Assembly: GCF_002288925.2 (NCBI RefSeq)
Contig: NW_022097996.1
Span: 8,316,451-8,380,450 of the forward strand
Direction of reading: 5' to 3'
DNA length: 64,000 bases
From: Delphinapterus leucas
Lineage: Eukaryota; Chordata; Mammalia; Artiodactyla; Monodontidae
Positions within the stretch are counted from its first letter, which is position 1. The number at the start of each line of letters is the position of its first letter. Shown one piece after another: positions 11,385 through 23,270 of this stretch. Below the pieces are notes generated by a model. The model had not been told where the DNA came from, did not search any database, and saw only the letters and a list, made by a program, of their open reading frames with translations. The translations under genes were made by a program, and so were the position numbers.

Positions 11385-11878
11385 GTTTTTTTTTTAACAT
11401 CTCTATTGGAGTATAATTGCCTTACAATGGTGTGTTAGTTTCTGCTGTATAACAAAGTGAATCAGCTATACGTATACATATATCTCCGTATCTCTTCCCT
11501 CTTGCGTCTCCCTCCCTCCCACCCTCCCTATCCCACCCCTCTAGGTGGTCACAAAGCACCCAGCTGATCTCCCTGTGCTATGCGGCTGCTTCCCACTAGC
11601 TGTCTATTTTACGTTCGGTAGTGTATATATGTCCATGCCACTCTCTCGCTTCGTCCCAGTTTACCCTTCCCCCTCCCCATGTCCTCAAGTCCATTCTCTA
11701 GTAGGTCTGTGTCTTTATTCCCGTCCTGCCCCTAGGTTCTTCGTGACCTTTTCTTTTTTAGATTCCATATATATGTGTTAGCATACAGTATTTGTTTTTT
11801 CTTTCTGACTTCACTCTGTAAGATAGACTCTAGGTCCATCCACCTCACTACAAATAACTCAATTTCGTTTCTTTTATC
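11385..11878 (-). mobile_element. 5'-truncated young L1, 3' UTR only, antisense
   Basis: Antisense L1 3' end: a T-rich tail, then aacatctctattggagtata, the 3' UTR, and truncation within ctcaatttcgtttcttttat. Target-site duplications tctgcagtgtttt (11372-11384) and tctgcagtatttt (11879-11891) differ at one base. Low divergence and a visible duplication indicate a comparatively recent artiodactyl or cetacean L1 insertion. Confidence 0.9.
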
Positions 11879-12015
11879 TCTGCAGTATTTTACATTTGAC
11901 ACACACCTGCATGTGTATATGTACTTAAATCTAATCACATTTTTTAGGCACCAAATAAAACACCTGTCTGTAAAGCAGTCACTTTTAAATTTGTCTTTTA
12001 CACACATACGGATTT

Positions 12016-12506
12016 TCATATATTGAGTTCGCTTTTATTGAGGCATACCTGTACCTTCGTTGTTGCTAAGTAAACCGTTGCTAAGAAACCTTAACCATGT
12101 TAATTACAACAGCCCTTCTAGCTGAGGGCTGGAGTCCTTTGATCAGATCTGTTTGAAAACACAACCTCTTTTGGCTCCAGTGTTCAGCTGGAAGGAATAT
12201 TGCTTTGTTTTACTCCCTTGACCCCCATAGCAACATTGGCCTCAAGTCAATCTTTGGCATTACCGAGGCCAAGGCGCTGCTGGAGGTCAGATTCTGGAGT
12301 CTCAGAAACCATGGTGGTATGAAATGTTAAAGCGGTAGTACCTCTCTGGGTGCTTTGGATAAGGTGCTGATACTGATCCTGTCTTTGCATCTAGGTTTAA
12401 AGAACCTTGGGCGTTGTCCACATCAGGCTTGGGGAGCATCATACCTCTCACATTAAGCCCAGCCCGCTGATTTCTACAACCGCTGGCTGTTACGATAATA
12501 GAAATT
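12016..12506. other. Intronic sequence, nothing recognised
   Basis: Roughly 490 bases between the L1 insertion and a MIR. The start (gcttttattgaggcatacct) hints at a repeat edge but I cannot assign a family. No exon seen. Confidence 0.4.
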
Positions 12507-12720
12507 ACTGCTTTATTAAGCATTTGTGTGCCAGACACTGCTAGACGCTCATTTCTCTATTTAATCCTCATAACTGTCTTATGAAGTAGGCATCATTATC
12601 GACTTTTTGCAGAGGCTCGGAAAGGTCTGTTACCAGGCTCCGAAGTGGCACAGATGGGATTGAAATCCATGTCCCTCTGACTCCAAAGTCAGTGCTCTTT
12701 CCCCTGTACCACACTACTGC
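12507..12720 (-). repeat. MIR element, antisense
   Basis: Contains the antisense MIR signature: gtgtgccagacactgctaga, ctcataactgtcttatgaag, then ggctcggaaaggtctgttac and ctgactccaaagtcagtgct. About 210 bases, near full length, well diverged as expected for a mammal-wide SINE. Confidence 0.85.
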
Positions 12721-13195
12721 CAATGTTAATTAACTTTTGTTGTGTTAAAAAAAAAAAAAATCTGCATTTTAATGATCTAGTTATGATGTAGAAATTTTAT
12801 TTGAGATTTTGCCAGAGACATAAATAGTTAATATTTTAACAGAACTTTGTGGAAAAATGATTCTCATTTTGCTGAAAATAATAGTTTAAGTTTCAAAACG
12901 TCACTACCTTGCCTTCAATCAGAGTTGAACTGTTAGGGGTTTGGAAGCATATTACCAAATGCCTGGGCCAGCTTTGGGAACATTTTACTTTGTCATTGGA
13001 GCTGTAGGCAGGCTGAATTAAGAACAAGCTAGCTTGAGTTCCTGGAGCATAGGTACCATGTTACTTGTGTATTTTCTGGTCTCTCAAATGAACTGAATGA
13101 TCTAAATACACATACACGTACACACACATATATCCCCAAAACATTAGCAGCCCTTAATTAATACGTCATGAGGTTTTTTTGCTTTTTGTTTTTTT

Positions 13196-13560
13196 AAAAC
13201 TTTTAATTTTGAAATAATTACAGATTCACAGGAAGTTGCAAAGATAATACAGAGGGGTTACATCTTATTAACTATCATACAAGATGAAAACTAGGAAACT
13301 GATGTTGGTGCGATCTGTGTGTAGTTCTGTGCCACGTCATCACGTTTGTGGATCCTGTAACCACTGTCGAATTCAGAGGCAGAACTGTTCCCTCACCACG
13401 AACGTCTCCCTCATGCTGGCCCCATTTATAGTCACACTCCCTCCACCACAGTTCCTCCCCCCAGCAATCACTGTTGCTAATTGAATTGTCTGATCTGAAA
13501 TAGAATATCATGTATATGGATCATTGGATCTCTCACGGTCTGATGCTGAGTCTGCTCATA
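13196..13560 (-). mobile_element. Old L1M-type 3' fragment, antisense
   Basis: The stretch aacttttaattttgaaataa, cagattcacaggaagttgca and catcacgtttgtggatcctg parallels the element at 1378-2105 with a different pattern of decay. Antisense L1 3' region. Boundaries approximate. Confidence 0.7.
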
Positions 13561-14236
13561 TCAGTGATGATCAATACCCAGGTTTTTAAGGGCTGATTGT
13601 AGTTTCAGTGACCTGCCTCCTGCACTTTTCCATGCTAGATTTTATGTCTTCTGTCTCAAGGGTCTTTCGAGAACGCCTTGTAGAATCAGATCATTTGATG
13701 TCTCTAAAGCCCAAGGTTATCGGTTAAGTCATTTACTTTAGTAATTCTGGAAGTATATCAAACCGTAAAGTGATATATAAATATAGGGTGTATCATAATG
13801 TGGCAGGTTTGCCATCTGTAATGTGTCAGCATGGGAGAGCTCCTTGGGCAGTGTCTTGGGGTACACTCATGGGGAGGTTGGTGAACTCTTTTAAATTGCA
13901 TAAAGAATTTGTGTGTGGGTCTGTCTGCATGTGTGTTTGGATATATAAAGTCCAGTGCTTTCATCTGATTTTCACAGGAGTCCTTGAACCCTAAAGAAAC
14001 TTTAAATCCAGGACTATGCATAAAAACAAAACAAAACAAACTCTTCCCAATCCAAAAAAGAAAATTTTCTTTGTGAGGGTAGTACGAGTTGCTTATAATA
14101 TGTAGAAATCAAAAGAGATTCACATCAAAACAAAACAACAACCCAAGCTAAACTCAAGATGTCCAGGACACGTTTATGAAGTTTAAATTACGCCTTCTAT
14201 TCTGTCTCTGACCTTTGTACATTTAATGAAGAAATC
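13561..14236. other. Intronic sequence, nothing recognised
   Basis: AT-rich unique sequence with a small (aaaac)n run at about 14022-14040. No exon or repeat family assigned. Confidence 0.4.
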
Positions 14237-14252
14237 GATCCACTGTATTTTT

Positions 14253-14455
14253 TTTTTTTTTTTGCGGTACGCGGGCCTCCCACTGCCACCGCCCCTCCCG
14301 TTGCGGAGCACAGGCTCCAGACGCACAGGCCCAGCGGCCATGGCTCACAGGCCCAGCCGCTCCGCGGCATGTGGGATCCTCCTGGACCAGGGCACGAACC
14401 TGCGACCCCTGCATCGGCAGGCGGACTCCCAACCACTGCGCCACCAGGGAAGCCT
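14253..14455 (-). mobile_element. CHR-2-type SINE, young
   Basis: Antisense copy: poly(T), gcggtacgcgggcctcccac, GC-rich body, and head ending ccaccagggaagcct. Perfect 16-base target-site duplications gatccactgtattttt lie at 14237-14252 and 14456-14471. Confidence 0.95.
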
Positions 14456-15178
14456 GATCCACTGTATTTTTACATGTGGACTTTCTCATCTGTCACATAC
14501 ACTGGACAATGACCTACTTAAAGAGAGAGGACTTATGCCGTACTTGTTCCTGGGTCCCCAGTGTGTGATCTGTTCAGTGCTTGGCACACGGTAGGGATTC
14601 AGTAAATTGAAATTTCATTGTACTTCTGTTTTTGAAAAAATAGACTTGTTATCTTAAAAATCATGGCTTGTATAGCTTTACGGTTGATATTTGAAGTATT
14701 TTTTTCTTTTTGAAATGTTTTGATCAGTAAATAACTCCCTCTTCTCTGAGAACAGGAAAATTCCATCAACTAATTTCAATCCAATGCCAAGCATAATCCA
14801 CTAGTGTCCATAGTAGATTTTTGAGGAAGGATTATTGAATGAATGTTTGCTTATGCCAGTTTATGTTTTTAAAAATCAATCCTGTTTGCCAGAAATTGGT
14901 TTTCCAACATTGCATTTCACTCTGGAATAGTTTTTCACAGGCTTGACTGTTTTTCATTGCAGTAGAAGTTAAAGCCTTCCTGTCTCTTCAGGGACTACAC
15001 TCTGACTATATTCATGGGAAGACGGTAACTCTGGATTGGAGTACGCCTAAACTGGAGATGTATGCACTTCCTACGGAGACAAGGAAATGATTGAATATGT
15101 TGAATTGAAATTACTAGGGCCCCATGAGACCTGCAGCGGGTACTTGTGCTGGCCAGTGCCTGCTGGGAGTTAGAGGCA

Positions 15179-15181
<3 letters not shown>

Positions 15182-15219
<38 letters not shown>
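15182..15219. repeat. (GT)n microsatellite, 38 bases
   Basis: Nineteen uninterrupted GT units. Likely length-polymorphic. Surrounding sequence 14472-16351 is otherwise unique intron with pyrimidine-rich runs (15308-15360, 15843-15870) and no exon seen. Confidence 0.98.
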
Positions 15220-15220
<1 letters not shown>

Positions 15221-16169
15221 TTTTCTCACTTGGTTGCAAGTTGAAGTTGGAGATACTGAAAAACAAATTCTGTTAGTTCCTATCTCGTTGAACTTCCTGA
15301 TACTCCTTTTTTTTTTCCCTTCTCTCATTTTTTCCCTCCCCCACCTTCCCAGTTTCCTTCCTCTATCCAGCTTGTTTCCTGATTCAGCCTTATCACTAGA
15401 GAAAATACTCCTAAACCATAGCGAGGACTGAGAGTGTGTTACCAGCATTTCTACTTTGTTTCTCTAAACAACACGCTTCTGGCATAGGCTTTGGGCCAAA
15501 TAATTGTCAATTTCTTCACCTTTATAACCGGACTGAATTAGAAACCATGTATTTCTTATGTTCTCTCAGGATACCCAGCTAATGATCACTTGCCGTGCAT
15601 TCCTCTGATAGCTTTTGCTTTTTGAACCAAAGCATGACTTCATTGTGGTTTGTGTCCCTTTCTCATTAATCATCACCAATCCCCTTTCCCATATCTTGCT
15701 GACTGTCAAATCTGAAAACTAACTTCCAAGCAGACTCTTCTCTTTTGGGTGGTTGAATTCATGGGGTATTTTAGACCAGTCTTTCTTCTAGTTCTATAGA
15801 CTACCCTAAATAACTCAGAGGGGAAGATCACTGGGAAAAGAAATCTCTCTCTCTCTCTTTTTTTTTTAAATTTTTTACTTGAAACACCTTTGAAATGAAG
15901 GCTGTTTCTCACTGGTTCTGAATTTTCATGTTCGTAACCCATATTTGTGAACTGGGTTGAGTTTTGTAAATGGCTTACCAGATGTGGGCTCTTATATTTG
16001 AATGTCCCCACTTCCTGCAAACCTCTGTCACTCTGCCTCCTGCCTCACCCAGATCTGCATCACCATTCAAAAGGTGAGCAGCCTTCCAGCCTAGTGCTTG
16101 CTTAAGGTAATCTTATGATGAAGAACCTTTTAGTCAGAGGTAAATTTAAACTAAGCCCACAAACAAGCT

Positions 16170-16302
16170 AAATAATACATTTATATATAATACTATATAA
16201 ATAATACTAATAAATAACATTAGTTTTAATAATGTAACTGTTAATATAATGTATTTATTAATACTAATAAATAACACTATATAAATAATACATTTATATA
16301 GT
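16170..16302. repeat. AT-rich imperfect duplicated block
   Basis: Two related blocks of ataatacatttatata and actaataaataaca motifs flank a short centre (ttagttttaataatgtaac), giving direct and partly inverted symmetry. This is low-complexity sequence generated by local duplication, not a transposon I recognise. Confidence 0.7.
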
Positions 16303-16351
16303 TTGTTTTTTGCCAGCAATGATGACGTCAGTAATTCTTGTCAGCATGTGT

Positions 16352-16467
16352 ATTTTTTTTTTTTTTTGGCTGCGCCACATGACATGCAGGATCTTAGTTC
16401 CCGGACCAGGGATCGAACCCATGCCCCCTGCAGTGGGAGCACGGAGTCTTAACCACTGGGAAGTCCC
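16352..16467 (-). mobile_element. Short tRNA-derived CHR SINE, older
   Basis: Antisense: T tail, ggctgcgccacatgacatgc, then gggatcgaacccatgccccc (B box antisense) and head ending accactgggaagtccc. The tRNA-related head has lost bases in the A-box region. No clear target duplication. Confidence 0.85.
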
Positions 16468-17589
16468 AAGTGTTTTGACCATTGATAACAGAATCAAGAT
16501 TCAAAATAATCTCTCTAAGCTGGGACATTTGGCCAAAACTAAATAGATGAAATTTTGTGAAGATACGTAAAGTCTCATTTAATCCTTGGAAAGAACTAAT
16601 CTGGTAGCAGTTGAATGAGAATTACCTTAGAGCCTGGGACATGTAACCTGACCACAAGTTTAACCTAAGCCAAAATATGCAGTGTGGCAACTGTCCTGAA
16701 TGCAGGCTTGGGCTGCTGCTTTAGAAGCAGCTGAAAGCAGCAGGTGTTTGAGGTGTTTTCTGCACTGGTGACTGTATTTGCTCTGTTCAGGCCTGGGTCC
16801 CATATTTTATAAGAATGTGTTCAGAGCATGGCATTACGGACAGAGGTATCTGGAAAGCATGTTATACACAGGAACAATTAGATGAGCAGTTAGGAAATTC
16901 TGCCTGGACTACAGAGAGATCCTGACTTCGAACTTTTGAATGGTTTCAGGGGTCCTCTAGGAAAGGAACAGATTTGTTTGGTAAACTTCAGAGGAGGAAC
17001 TAGTACTGATGGATGAAATTCACAGAAAGATTTCTACTCAGAGAAGGGAGGCAGCATGGGCCGGCAGAGCTGGCCAGCTGGATAGGATGTGCCTCGTGGT
17101 TAATTTCCTGGAGGGATTCCTGTAATAGGTGAGAGTCTGAACTACGTGCATGTGAGCTCTTCCAAGTCTAAGGTTCTCTGATTCTGGAGGAAGGAGAACA
17201 CATGAAATACTCACATTTGAAAAGGTACTTGACTTGAAGTTTTACATTTTCCTAGACTACAAAGGAAAGAGCATTACCTGATTCCTCTCCCTTATTCTCA
17301 TGTACTTGGGCAGTTTTGACTTTATCTACTTATGGTCTTTATCCAGGAGATGAATGTGAAAAGTGTTTGATGTGTTCAAATACGAAATTAACTAATAGCG
17401 AGGTAAAATAGCAAGTTGTCCTGGAGATTCAAGACTTAAAAGAGTTACTAGAAATGGCGAGTGTCAAGGTGAAGGTATCCTGTCAAGACAGTTGTTGTCG
17501 ATATCCCTATTTTATCTGTCAACTTCATGTTCTTATTTATAAAATGAGAGTGTTGAATTATATGTTCTTGTAGTAGATTCTGTTTTCCA
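16468..17589. other. Intronic sequence, nothing recognised
   Basis: Over 1.1 kb of unique sequence with no splice-bounded open frame or repeat I can name. Confidence 0.4.
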
Positions 17590-18080
17590 AAGGCAGCCTC
17601 AGTGATGCCTCGCATTCCACATACTCTTCTAGATTGACCCCTGCTGGTTTCTCGTCAGGAGATGGAGCCCGGTCCCCTCTGCTTCCATGTGGGCAGGCTT
17701 GTGACTTGCGTGTAGTGGTGGGGATTTGTGTGACCTTTGAGGCTTCGTCAGCTAAAATTCTTGCTCTCGAAGCCTTCAGCCTTCATGTAAGCAGCCCAGC
17801 TGCCATGAGCCCCCAGATTGTCAGAAAGCCCAGAGCCCAAAGTAGCCTGCATGGGGAGACCGTGACATGGAGAATGATGCGGGTACCCAAGTCTACACAA
17901 AGAGCAAGAAGTGCCTGGCCAGCCCCCTGCTATGCCAGCTCTAATCCCTTTTTGACAGTAGCCACGTTAGAGACCCCGGGCAGACCCAGCCAGCCAGGCT
18001 TTTCCTCGAAATGCTGGCCCAAAGAAAGAGTGTGCTAATGAAATGGTTGTTCTTGTTTTAAGCTGTTCCTTTGGCGGGGG
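17590..18080 (+). mobile_element. MLT1-type LTR remnant (ERVL-MaLR)
   Basis: The phrases gacccctgctggtttctcgt, atggagcccggtcccctctg, ccatgtgggcaggcttgtga and gttcttgttttaagctgttc follow, in order, the body of a mammalian MLT1 LTR (polyadenylation-side end at about 18060). It is a solitary, non-coding, very old LTR. The 134-codon open frame across it (17634-18038) is a by-product. Exact ends not resolved. Confidence 0.7.
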
Positions 18081-18350
18081 CGGGGGGCGGGTGGGGGTTA
18101 TCTAGATAACTGAAATGGCTCTTCTAGGACCCGTCATTCTATGGCTCTGTGATTATCCACTGATGGTAAGCCTGGTAGAATTATCTTAACCAAGAGACGG
18201 AGGAAATGATGTCATCTAATGAAATGTTCTCTTTCTTTGGTTTCTTCTAAATTAGGCTCATTAAGTGGCATATAGTATTGAGAATAGACACTTCAGAGTT
18301 TCATAAACATATATTTGAGCCCATGAGTAGTTTGAAGACTGTGTGATTTG
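18081..18350. other. Short G-rich run and unique intron
   Basis: A G-rich string (18074-18097, ggcgggggcggggggcgggt type) follows the LTR and could form a G-quadruplex. The rest is unremarkable. Confidence 0.5.
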
Positions 18351-18510
18351 GGGTAAGTTATTTAACCTCTCTGAGTCTCAGCTGCTTCCTTCATAAAATG
18401 GGGATGATAACATATCTAGCAAAGATGAAATAACAAGCCATGTAAAGCTCTTAGCAAAGTCCCTAGCATATAGTAAGTGCCCAATGCATCTGAGTTGCTG
18501 CTGCTAAGAG
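18335..18510 (+). repeat. MIR element
   Basis: gatttggggtaagttattta, cctctctgagtctcagctgc, aaatggggatgataacatat and agtaagtgcccaatgcatct appear in MIR order. Sense orientation; old. Confidence 0.85.
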
Positions 18511-19639
18511 CACTGTCGTCACTGGAATTAACACACACAAAGTTATGATGGTGAGTAATAACTTCCACTGAAAGCTTAGAAATGTGAACATTTTAATCCA
18601 GTGTACATAGTCACATGCTGACTGACATTTACTATAAATGTACCGACTAAACCCACTCATTGCCAATGAGTCCTCCCTTAAATTTCTCTAGCAGAGAGGC
18701 TTTTGTTGTCATTTTGCCATTACAGCCATTAGAGAGGACTTCTTAGCACATCAGTTCTGTTTCAATTAACATTTAAGATAGGTAATGACTAAGGCGGTAA
18801 TCTTCCTTCTAATATGATGTCCTGTACAATTTGGGGGAGAGGTATAGGCATTTGTTTAGAGTGTAAAGAACTCATTGCTTTTAAAAAATGAAAGAAAACT
18901 GAAATGGAAGCTTTTTATTGTCATCGTTTATTGAGTATCCATGGAGATGGATGGGAGTGAAGTTAACAAAATGTTCAAAATGGATTTCGTGCCATCGCTA
19001 GTCCCAAAAGATTTATAGTGTTTTAGTACCTTTAGAGTCTGTTTGTTTATATAAGGATAATGGATCCCAAGGACAGAAAGACCCTTAGGATCATCTAGTT
19101 TATGCCCCTGTACCCAGCAGGACTGTTTCTGTCATCATCCTGCAAATCGGCCTCTTTCCGTTAGCAGTAGAAAGGGAAAACATTTTGAATGTGAATTTCA
19201 GAGATTAAGTGAGATAGAAAAAATGTTCCCGTTTAAAGAGGGTGTGGACGACAGTACAGATTATCTAGAGAGGTCCTAGAAAATTTCACTTTTGCAGACG
19301 TTTACCAGAGAATTGAGGGACAGTCTATTTAAGACAGTCTATTTAAGAGGTATCAGGACGCCATTATCCTATCCTTTCTTTTCACTGAAATCCACCTAAG
19401 CAACATAAACATCCTTGGAGATACGAAAACTAAGACAAACTAGTAAATAGTTTACCAAGGATATTAAGTTTTGAACCAACATGATTCTTTGTACCTAGTA
19501 TGACCTTTACTTACTGAGACACAAAAGGTATTCTCTTACAGGTTATGTATAGTTCTGTTTTCTTCTCTTCCACAGAAAGTATAGTTTCTTGGTACTTATT
19601 AATGGAAAACCAGGAAAAACTTCAAAGTTATAAACATTT
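18511..19639. other. Intronic sequence, nothing recognised
   Basis: About 1.1 kb of AT-rich sequence. A 13-base tandem, gacagtctattta, is doubled at 19320-19347. No exon seen. Confidence 0.4.
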
Positions 19640-19750
19640 AACCATTCTGTAATTATTTATTGAGTACCTAGTGTGTCCCAGTCATTACTCTAATTGCTGA
19701 AGCTACAGGACAATAGGACTCGGCTCCTTCGCAGAATTCATGGTCCTCTG
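19640..19750. repeat. Ancient interspersed repeat of tgtgccaggcact type
   Basis: tattgagtacctagtgtgtc, ccagtcattactctaattgc and tcctctgctagaggagatgg follow a widespread old mammalian repeat whose consensus includes cctactatgtgccaggcact. I am not certain of the family name. Relatives occur at 25507-25640, 43410-43800 and 60303-60560. Confidence 0.5.
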
Positions 19751-19859
19751 CTAGAGGAGATGGCCATATAAACACCTTGACCATGATGTAAAAAGTTACC
19801 TGTGAGAATCTAATACATAGAATCTTTTCTACAGAGTATTTTTCCCAGAGCAGCTTGAG

Positions 19860-20230
19860 TGAGCTTTTGAAAATGGGATTGAGATCATGTCACTACTTTG
19901 TTCAGAACCCTCCCAAGTTTCCCTGTCACACTCAGAGTAAAAGTCCAGTCCTTAGAGTGGCCTGAAGTCCCGCGTGACCACACCCACACCTGGCGGCTCT
20001 CACACGCGCTCTCACAGTCGCTGCCATGCTCACCTCTGGTTCTCCCTGCCTGCTCTGCTCTTGTCACTCTGGCTTCCTTGCTGTTCCTCCAGTAGTTCAG
20101 GAGTGTTCCTGCCTTAAGTTTCAGTACTTGGCGGCTCCTCTGCATGGAATGTTTGCCCCCTACCTACTTCACGTTTTTGTGCAAATGTCATCTCACTTGG
20201 CCTTCCTTGATTTACCCTGTTTATAGCTGG
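19860..20230 (+). mobile_element. L2 (LINE2) 3'-end remnant
   Basis: In order: cagaaccctcccaagtttcc, cactcagagtaaaagtccag, ttagagtggcctgaagtccc, ctgctctgctcttgtcactc, ctctgcatggaatgtttgcc, gcaaatgtcatctcacttgg. This is the classic 3' half of LINE2, sense. Translated open frames over it are repeat-derived and not host genes. Confidence 0.85.
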
Positions 20231-21569
20231 AAACACAAACAATAACAACAAAAAACCCTGACACTCCTGTACCATCTCCTTTGCTTTATTTTTCTCCATA
20301 GCAGGAATCCGAGATTCACAAAAGAGTAACAGTGATGGCGGAGGTGGTAAATCCTCTTCAGGACAAATGAGACGTGTTTGTGATCTCGTCTGACACAGAC
20401 TGCTAGTCTGTAATCGGGTGGAATTGCACAGCAGAGACTGGCTGCTTAGGCCCGTCTTGCTGAGTGCGCTCAGCAGTGTACTGAGCATGGCTAAGATGTG
20501 CTTCCTGTCTCCTGGGCACGCGAATACTCACGTCTGTCCTCTGCAGGAACTCATATCCCGCCAGTACTTGAACGTCTGCTTCTCCGTGCTTTGGTGCCTG
20601 TCAGGGGCGTGGAGAAGGGTAAGAAGCTTAGAGAACTTGGAGCACAGTGGGCAGCTGCCTGACTGCGGTGAGGTCGGTGTATAAATAGCGCCTTCGATCA
20701 GGTTCCTCGCTAGCCTCGTCCAATTCAGAGTGCAGGTGAAATCGTTCCAAGTGAGGAAGAAGCATCGCAGAGCTAAGTTTTCTATTGAGCACAGCTTTTG
20801 ATAAAAGCAAGAAGAGCTAGATATTGACTTTTTGGTGCCTGTCCTATCAGTGGTCTGTTAATCAACAGAGAATAAATTATTGCTCTTCAGAAACAGGCAA
20901 GGATCCCCCTTGGCTTGAACGGGTTTCCACCTTTCTTTTCTTTGTTTTTTTCTCTTTATTGGTAGAGGATCTTTCCTCCAGCCATTTGCTCCTTGGGGGT
21001 TTTGTTAAGGACTGAAGGGAAACTGAAGGGAGCTCTTTTGATTTATCTTCTATCCTTTCCTTTTGGTCACTCCACAGGGTAAAATAGCCGAGTTGGCTTT
21101 AATGTGTCGCCATTAGAGACCAAACATTAGCTGGAATAAACCATCATGCCTCACAATGAAAAATGTCCCCTGATTGGCTAATTAATCAGTCAAAGGGGAA
21201 TGACATGGCTCTTGGCTTGAGGGACTCTGCTGGAGAGAAACAGGCTGTTGATAAATGGTTTTCCAACAAATTCATATATCAAGGAAACTTAGTCATTTTT
21301 TAACTATAGTTTGTGTGACTGCAATTTTTTCCAACTTTCCCTTTTCTGCTGCTCTTGCTGTTTAGGCTGCGTTTTTTGTTGTTGTTGATAGAAAAATATA
21401 GGATTTTAGGTATGGGAAAATAAATGCCTTCTCCTTACTCACGTCTGTTAGTCTGATTGGTTTTGATTGTCTAGGTTTATCAGTAGGTGAAAGAAAATCA
21501 GATAGCTTTTTCCGAAATTATGGATTATAAATTTTCCTGGCTTACTTCAAAGTTAAGATCTTCAGATTT
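20231..21569. other. Intronic sequence, nothing recognised
   Basis: About 1.3 kb of unique sequence, moderately GC-rich at 20400-20780. Several short open frames on both strands show no conserved domain. Confidence 0.4.
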
Positions 21570-21785
21570 TAGTCCACACTGTCTAAATTTGAATCCTGGT
21601 TCCATCAGTTGCTAGCAGTGAGACACTGGGCAGATTACGTAACCTCTCTGTGCTTTAATTTCCTCATCTTTAAAACGGAGATAATAATAGTTTCACCTAA
21701 TAGAATTGTGAAAATTAAGTGATATCATCTATAAAGCATTTGGAACAGTTCCAGCACAGCGTGATTACTCATTAAATATTCATTG
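21570..21785 (+). repeat. MIR element
   Basis: tttgaatcctggttccatca, gacactgggcagattacgta, acctctctgtgctttaattt, cctcatctttaaaacggaga and gattactcattaaatattca occur in MIR order. Near full length. Confidence 0.9.
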
Positions 21786-21789
21786 TTAT

Positions 21790-22050
21790 TTTTTTAATCA
21801 AAGTAATATATGTACGTAGATTTAAAAAATTAAGCTGCCCTAAACATCACGAAAAGCAGCATTCATCTTTTCTACCCCTTGCCTCCTTACCTCCTAAGCC
21901 TGCTTCCTACAGCACCTTCATTTCTTACATGGTATCTTGTGTGGTATTTATAGGGCAATTATCTCATGGTATTTATCTTCATATTTAAAGCACATATCTT
22001 GCATTGACTTTCTTGATGTGTTAGTCTAACATTACCTGGACTTTTATTTT
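21790..22050. repeat. Possible old LINE 3' fragment
   Basis: ttaatcaaagtaatatatgt followed by a C-rich stretch (cctcctaagcctgcttcc) resembles old L1 3' tails. Too diverged to be sure. Confidence 0.3.
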
Positions 22051-22539
22051 GGTAGGTTAGGATTTAGGCCTTTTACCATTCAAAATACTGATGTATTATC
22101 CTTATTAGTTATTTTAGTGTTTGGCGTTCATATTTTTATGACTATGTAAATACTGTTCACTGCTAAGCCAAGTAGTGTACCATAACTATATTTCCTTTTA
22201 CAATTTTGTGTTGTTTTCTGGTGGGGAATGAAAGGCGTAACCATGTAATTTTCCCCGTGCCCTCTACTAGCCATGTCATATAAAACTTTCTGCAGTGTCA
22301 CACGTGTCTGATAATCTGTCAGCTCAGTCTTTTCCCCAGGAGACCGCCCTCCTCGGACCCTTTCTGCCCGCTCACTCTGGACTGCTTGTTGGGTTTGCTC
22401 TGCGCTGTCATCCTAGACATTCCCCTCCACTTTGCTCCTGTTACCTCCTCTGTCCTGCATCCTGCGTCTGTCTCCTCACTCATCTTCCAGCAGCTTTCTG
22501 GGAAGGCATGCAGTTCTGAAAATCTCTGTCATAATGCCA

Positions 22540-23270
22540 TGGCAGATTGTGTGGGTATACAATTCTGGACTGAAAATCATTTTCTTTCAGAATTTTGAAG
22601 GCATTGCTCTAGTGTCTTCTGATATCCGTTGGTGCTGTTCTTATTTCTATCCATGACATATATCTGTTTTCTGTTTTCTCTTCTTTCTATCCATGACATA
22701 TATCTTATTTCTATCCATGACATATATCTGTTTTCTCGCTGTTCTTATTTCTATCCATGACATATATCTGTTTCCATATATACGATATATGGATCTCATA
22801 TATCCAGAGAAAACAGGATCTTCTTATCCTGGGATTTATAAAATCTTGTGGAAATGTGAGTTGTTGGATATTTTTAGTCACCAGACACACTTGATAGGCC
22901 TCCCAATGTGAAGTTTCATGTTCTATCAGTTCTAGAAAATTACCTTTTATTGATTCTTTGATTACTTTTTCCCCTTTGTTTTTTCTGGAATCATTAGTTA
23001 TGTGGTGGACATCTTGGGTTATTCCTCAGATTTTTCTTATCTTTTGTCTCCTGTTTTTCTATATTTTTCTACTTTTGGGGAGATTTTCTTAATGTTATCT
23101 TCCAACATTTCTATTAAAATTTTAAGTTTTACGCTCATATTTTTAATTTCCCAGAGCTATTTTTCATCATCTGACTGTCCCCTTATTTTTAAATAGCATC
23201 TTGTTCTTGTTTCATGAATATAATATATTCCCTTGTCTCTGAATGCATTATGTTATGAGATTCACAGGTG
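22540..23270 (-). mobile_element. Old antisense LINE (L1M/HAL1-type ORF1 region)
   Basis: atacaattctggactgaaaa, ttctttcagaattttgaagg, gttctagaaaattacctttt, atcttccaacatttctatta and atagcatcttgttcttgttt are the antisense of the coiled-coil ORF1 part of ancient L1/HAL1 elements. The element is decayed, with no usable reading frame. It contains the tandem duplication at 22634-22773. Confidence 0.7.
22634..22773. repeat. Local tandem duplication, four copies of ctatccatgacatatatct
   Basis: The 19-base core ctatccatgacatatatct occurs four times with spacers of 9-21 bases, some sharing gctgttcttattt on the left and gttttct on the right. The motif corresponds to part of the surrounding antisense LINE, so it arose by local duplication after insertion. 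Confidence 0.9.

Noticed and set aside
17634..18038. 134-codon open frame
   Set aside because: It lies on an MLT1 LTR, a non-coding solitary LTR, and has no gag, pol or env features.
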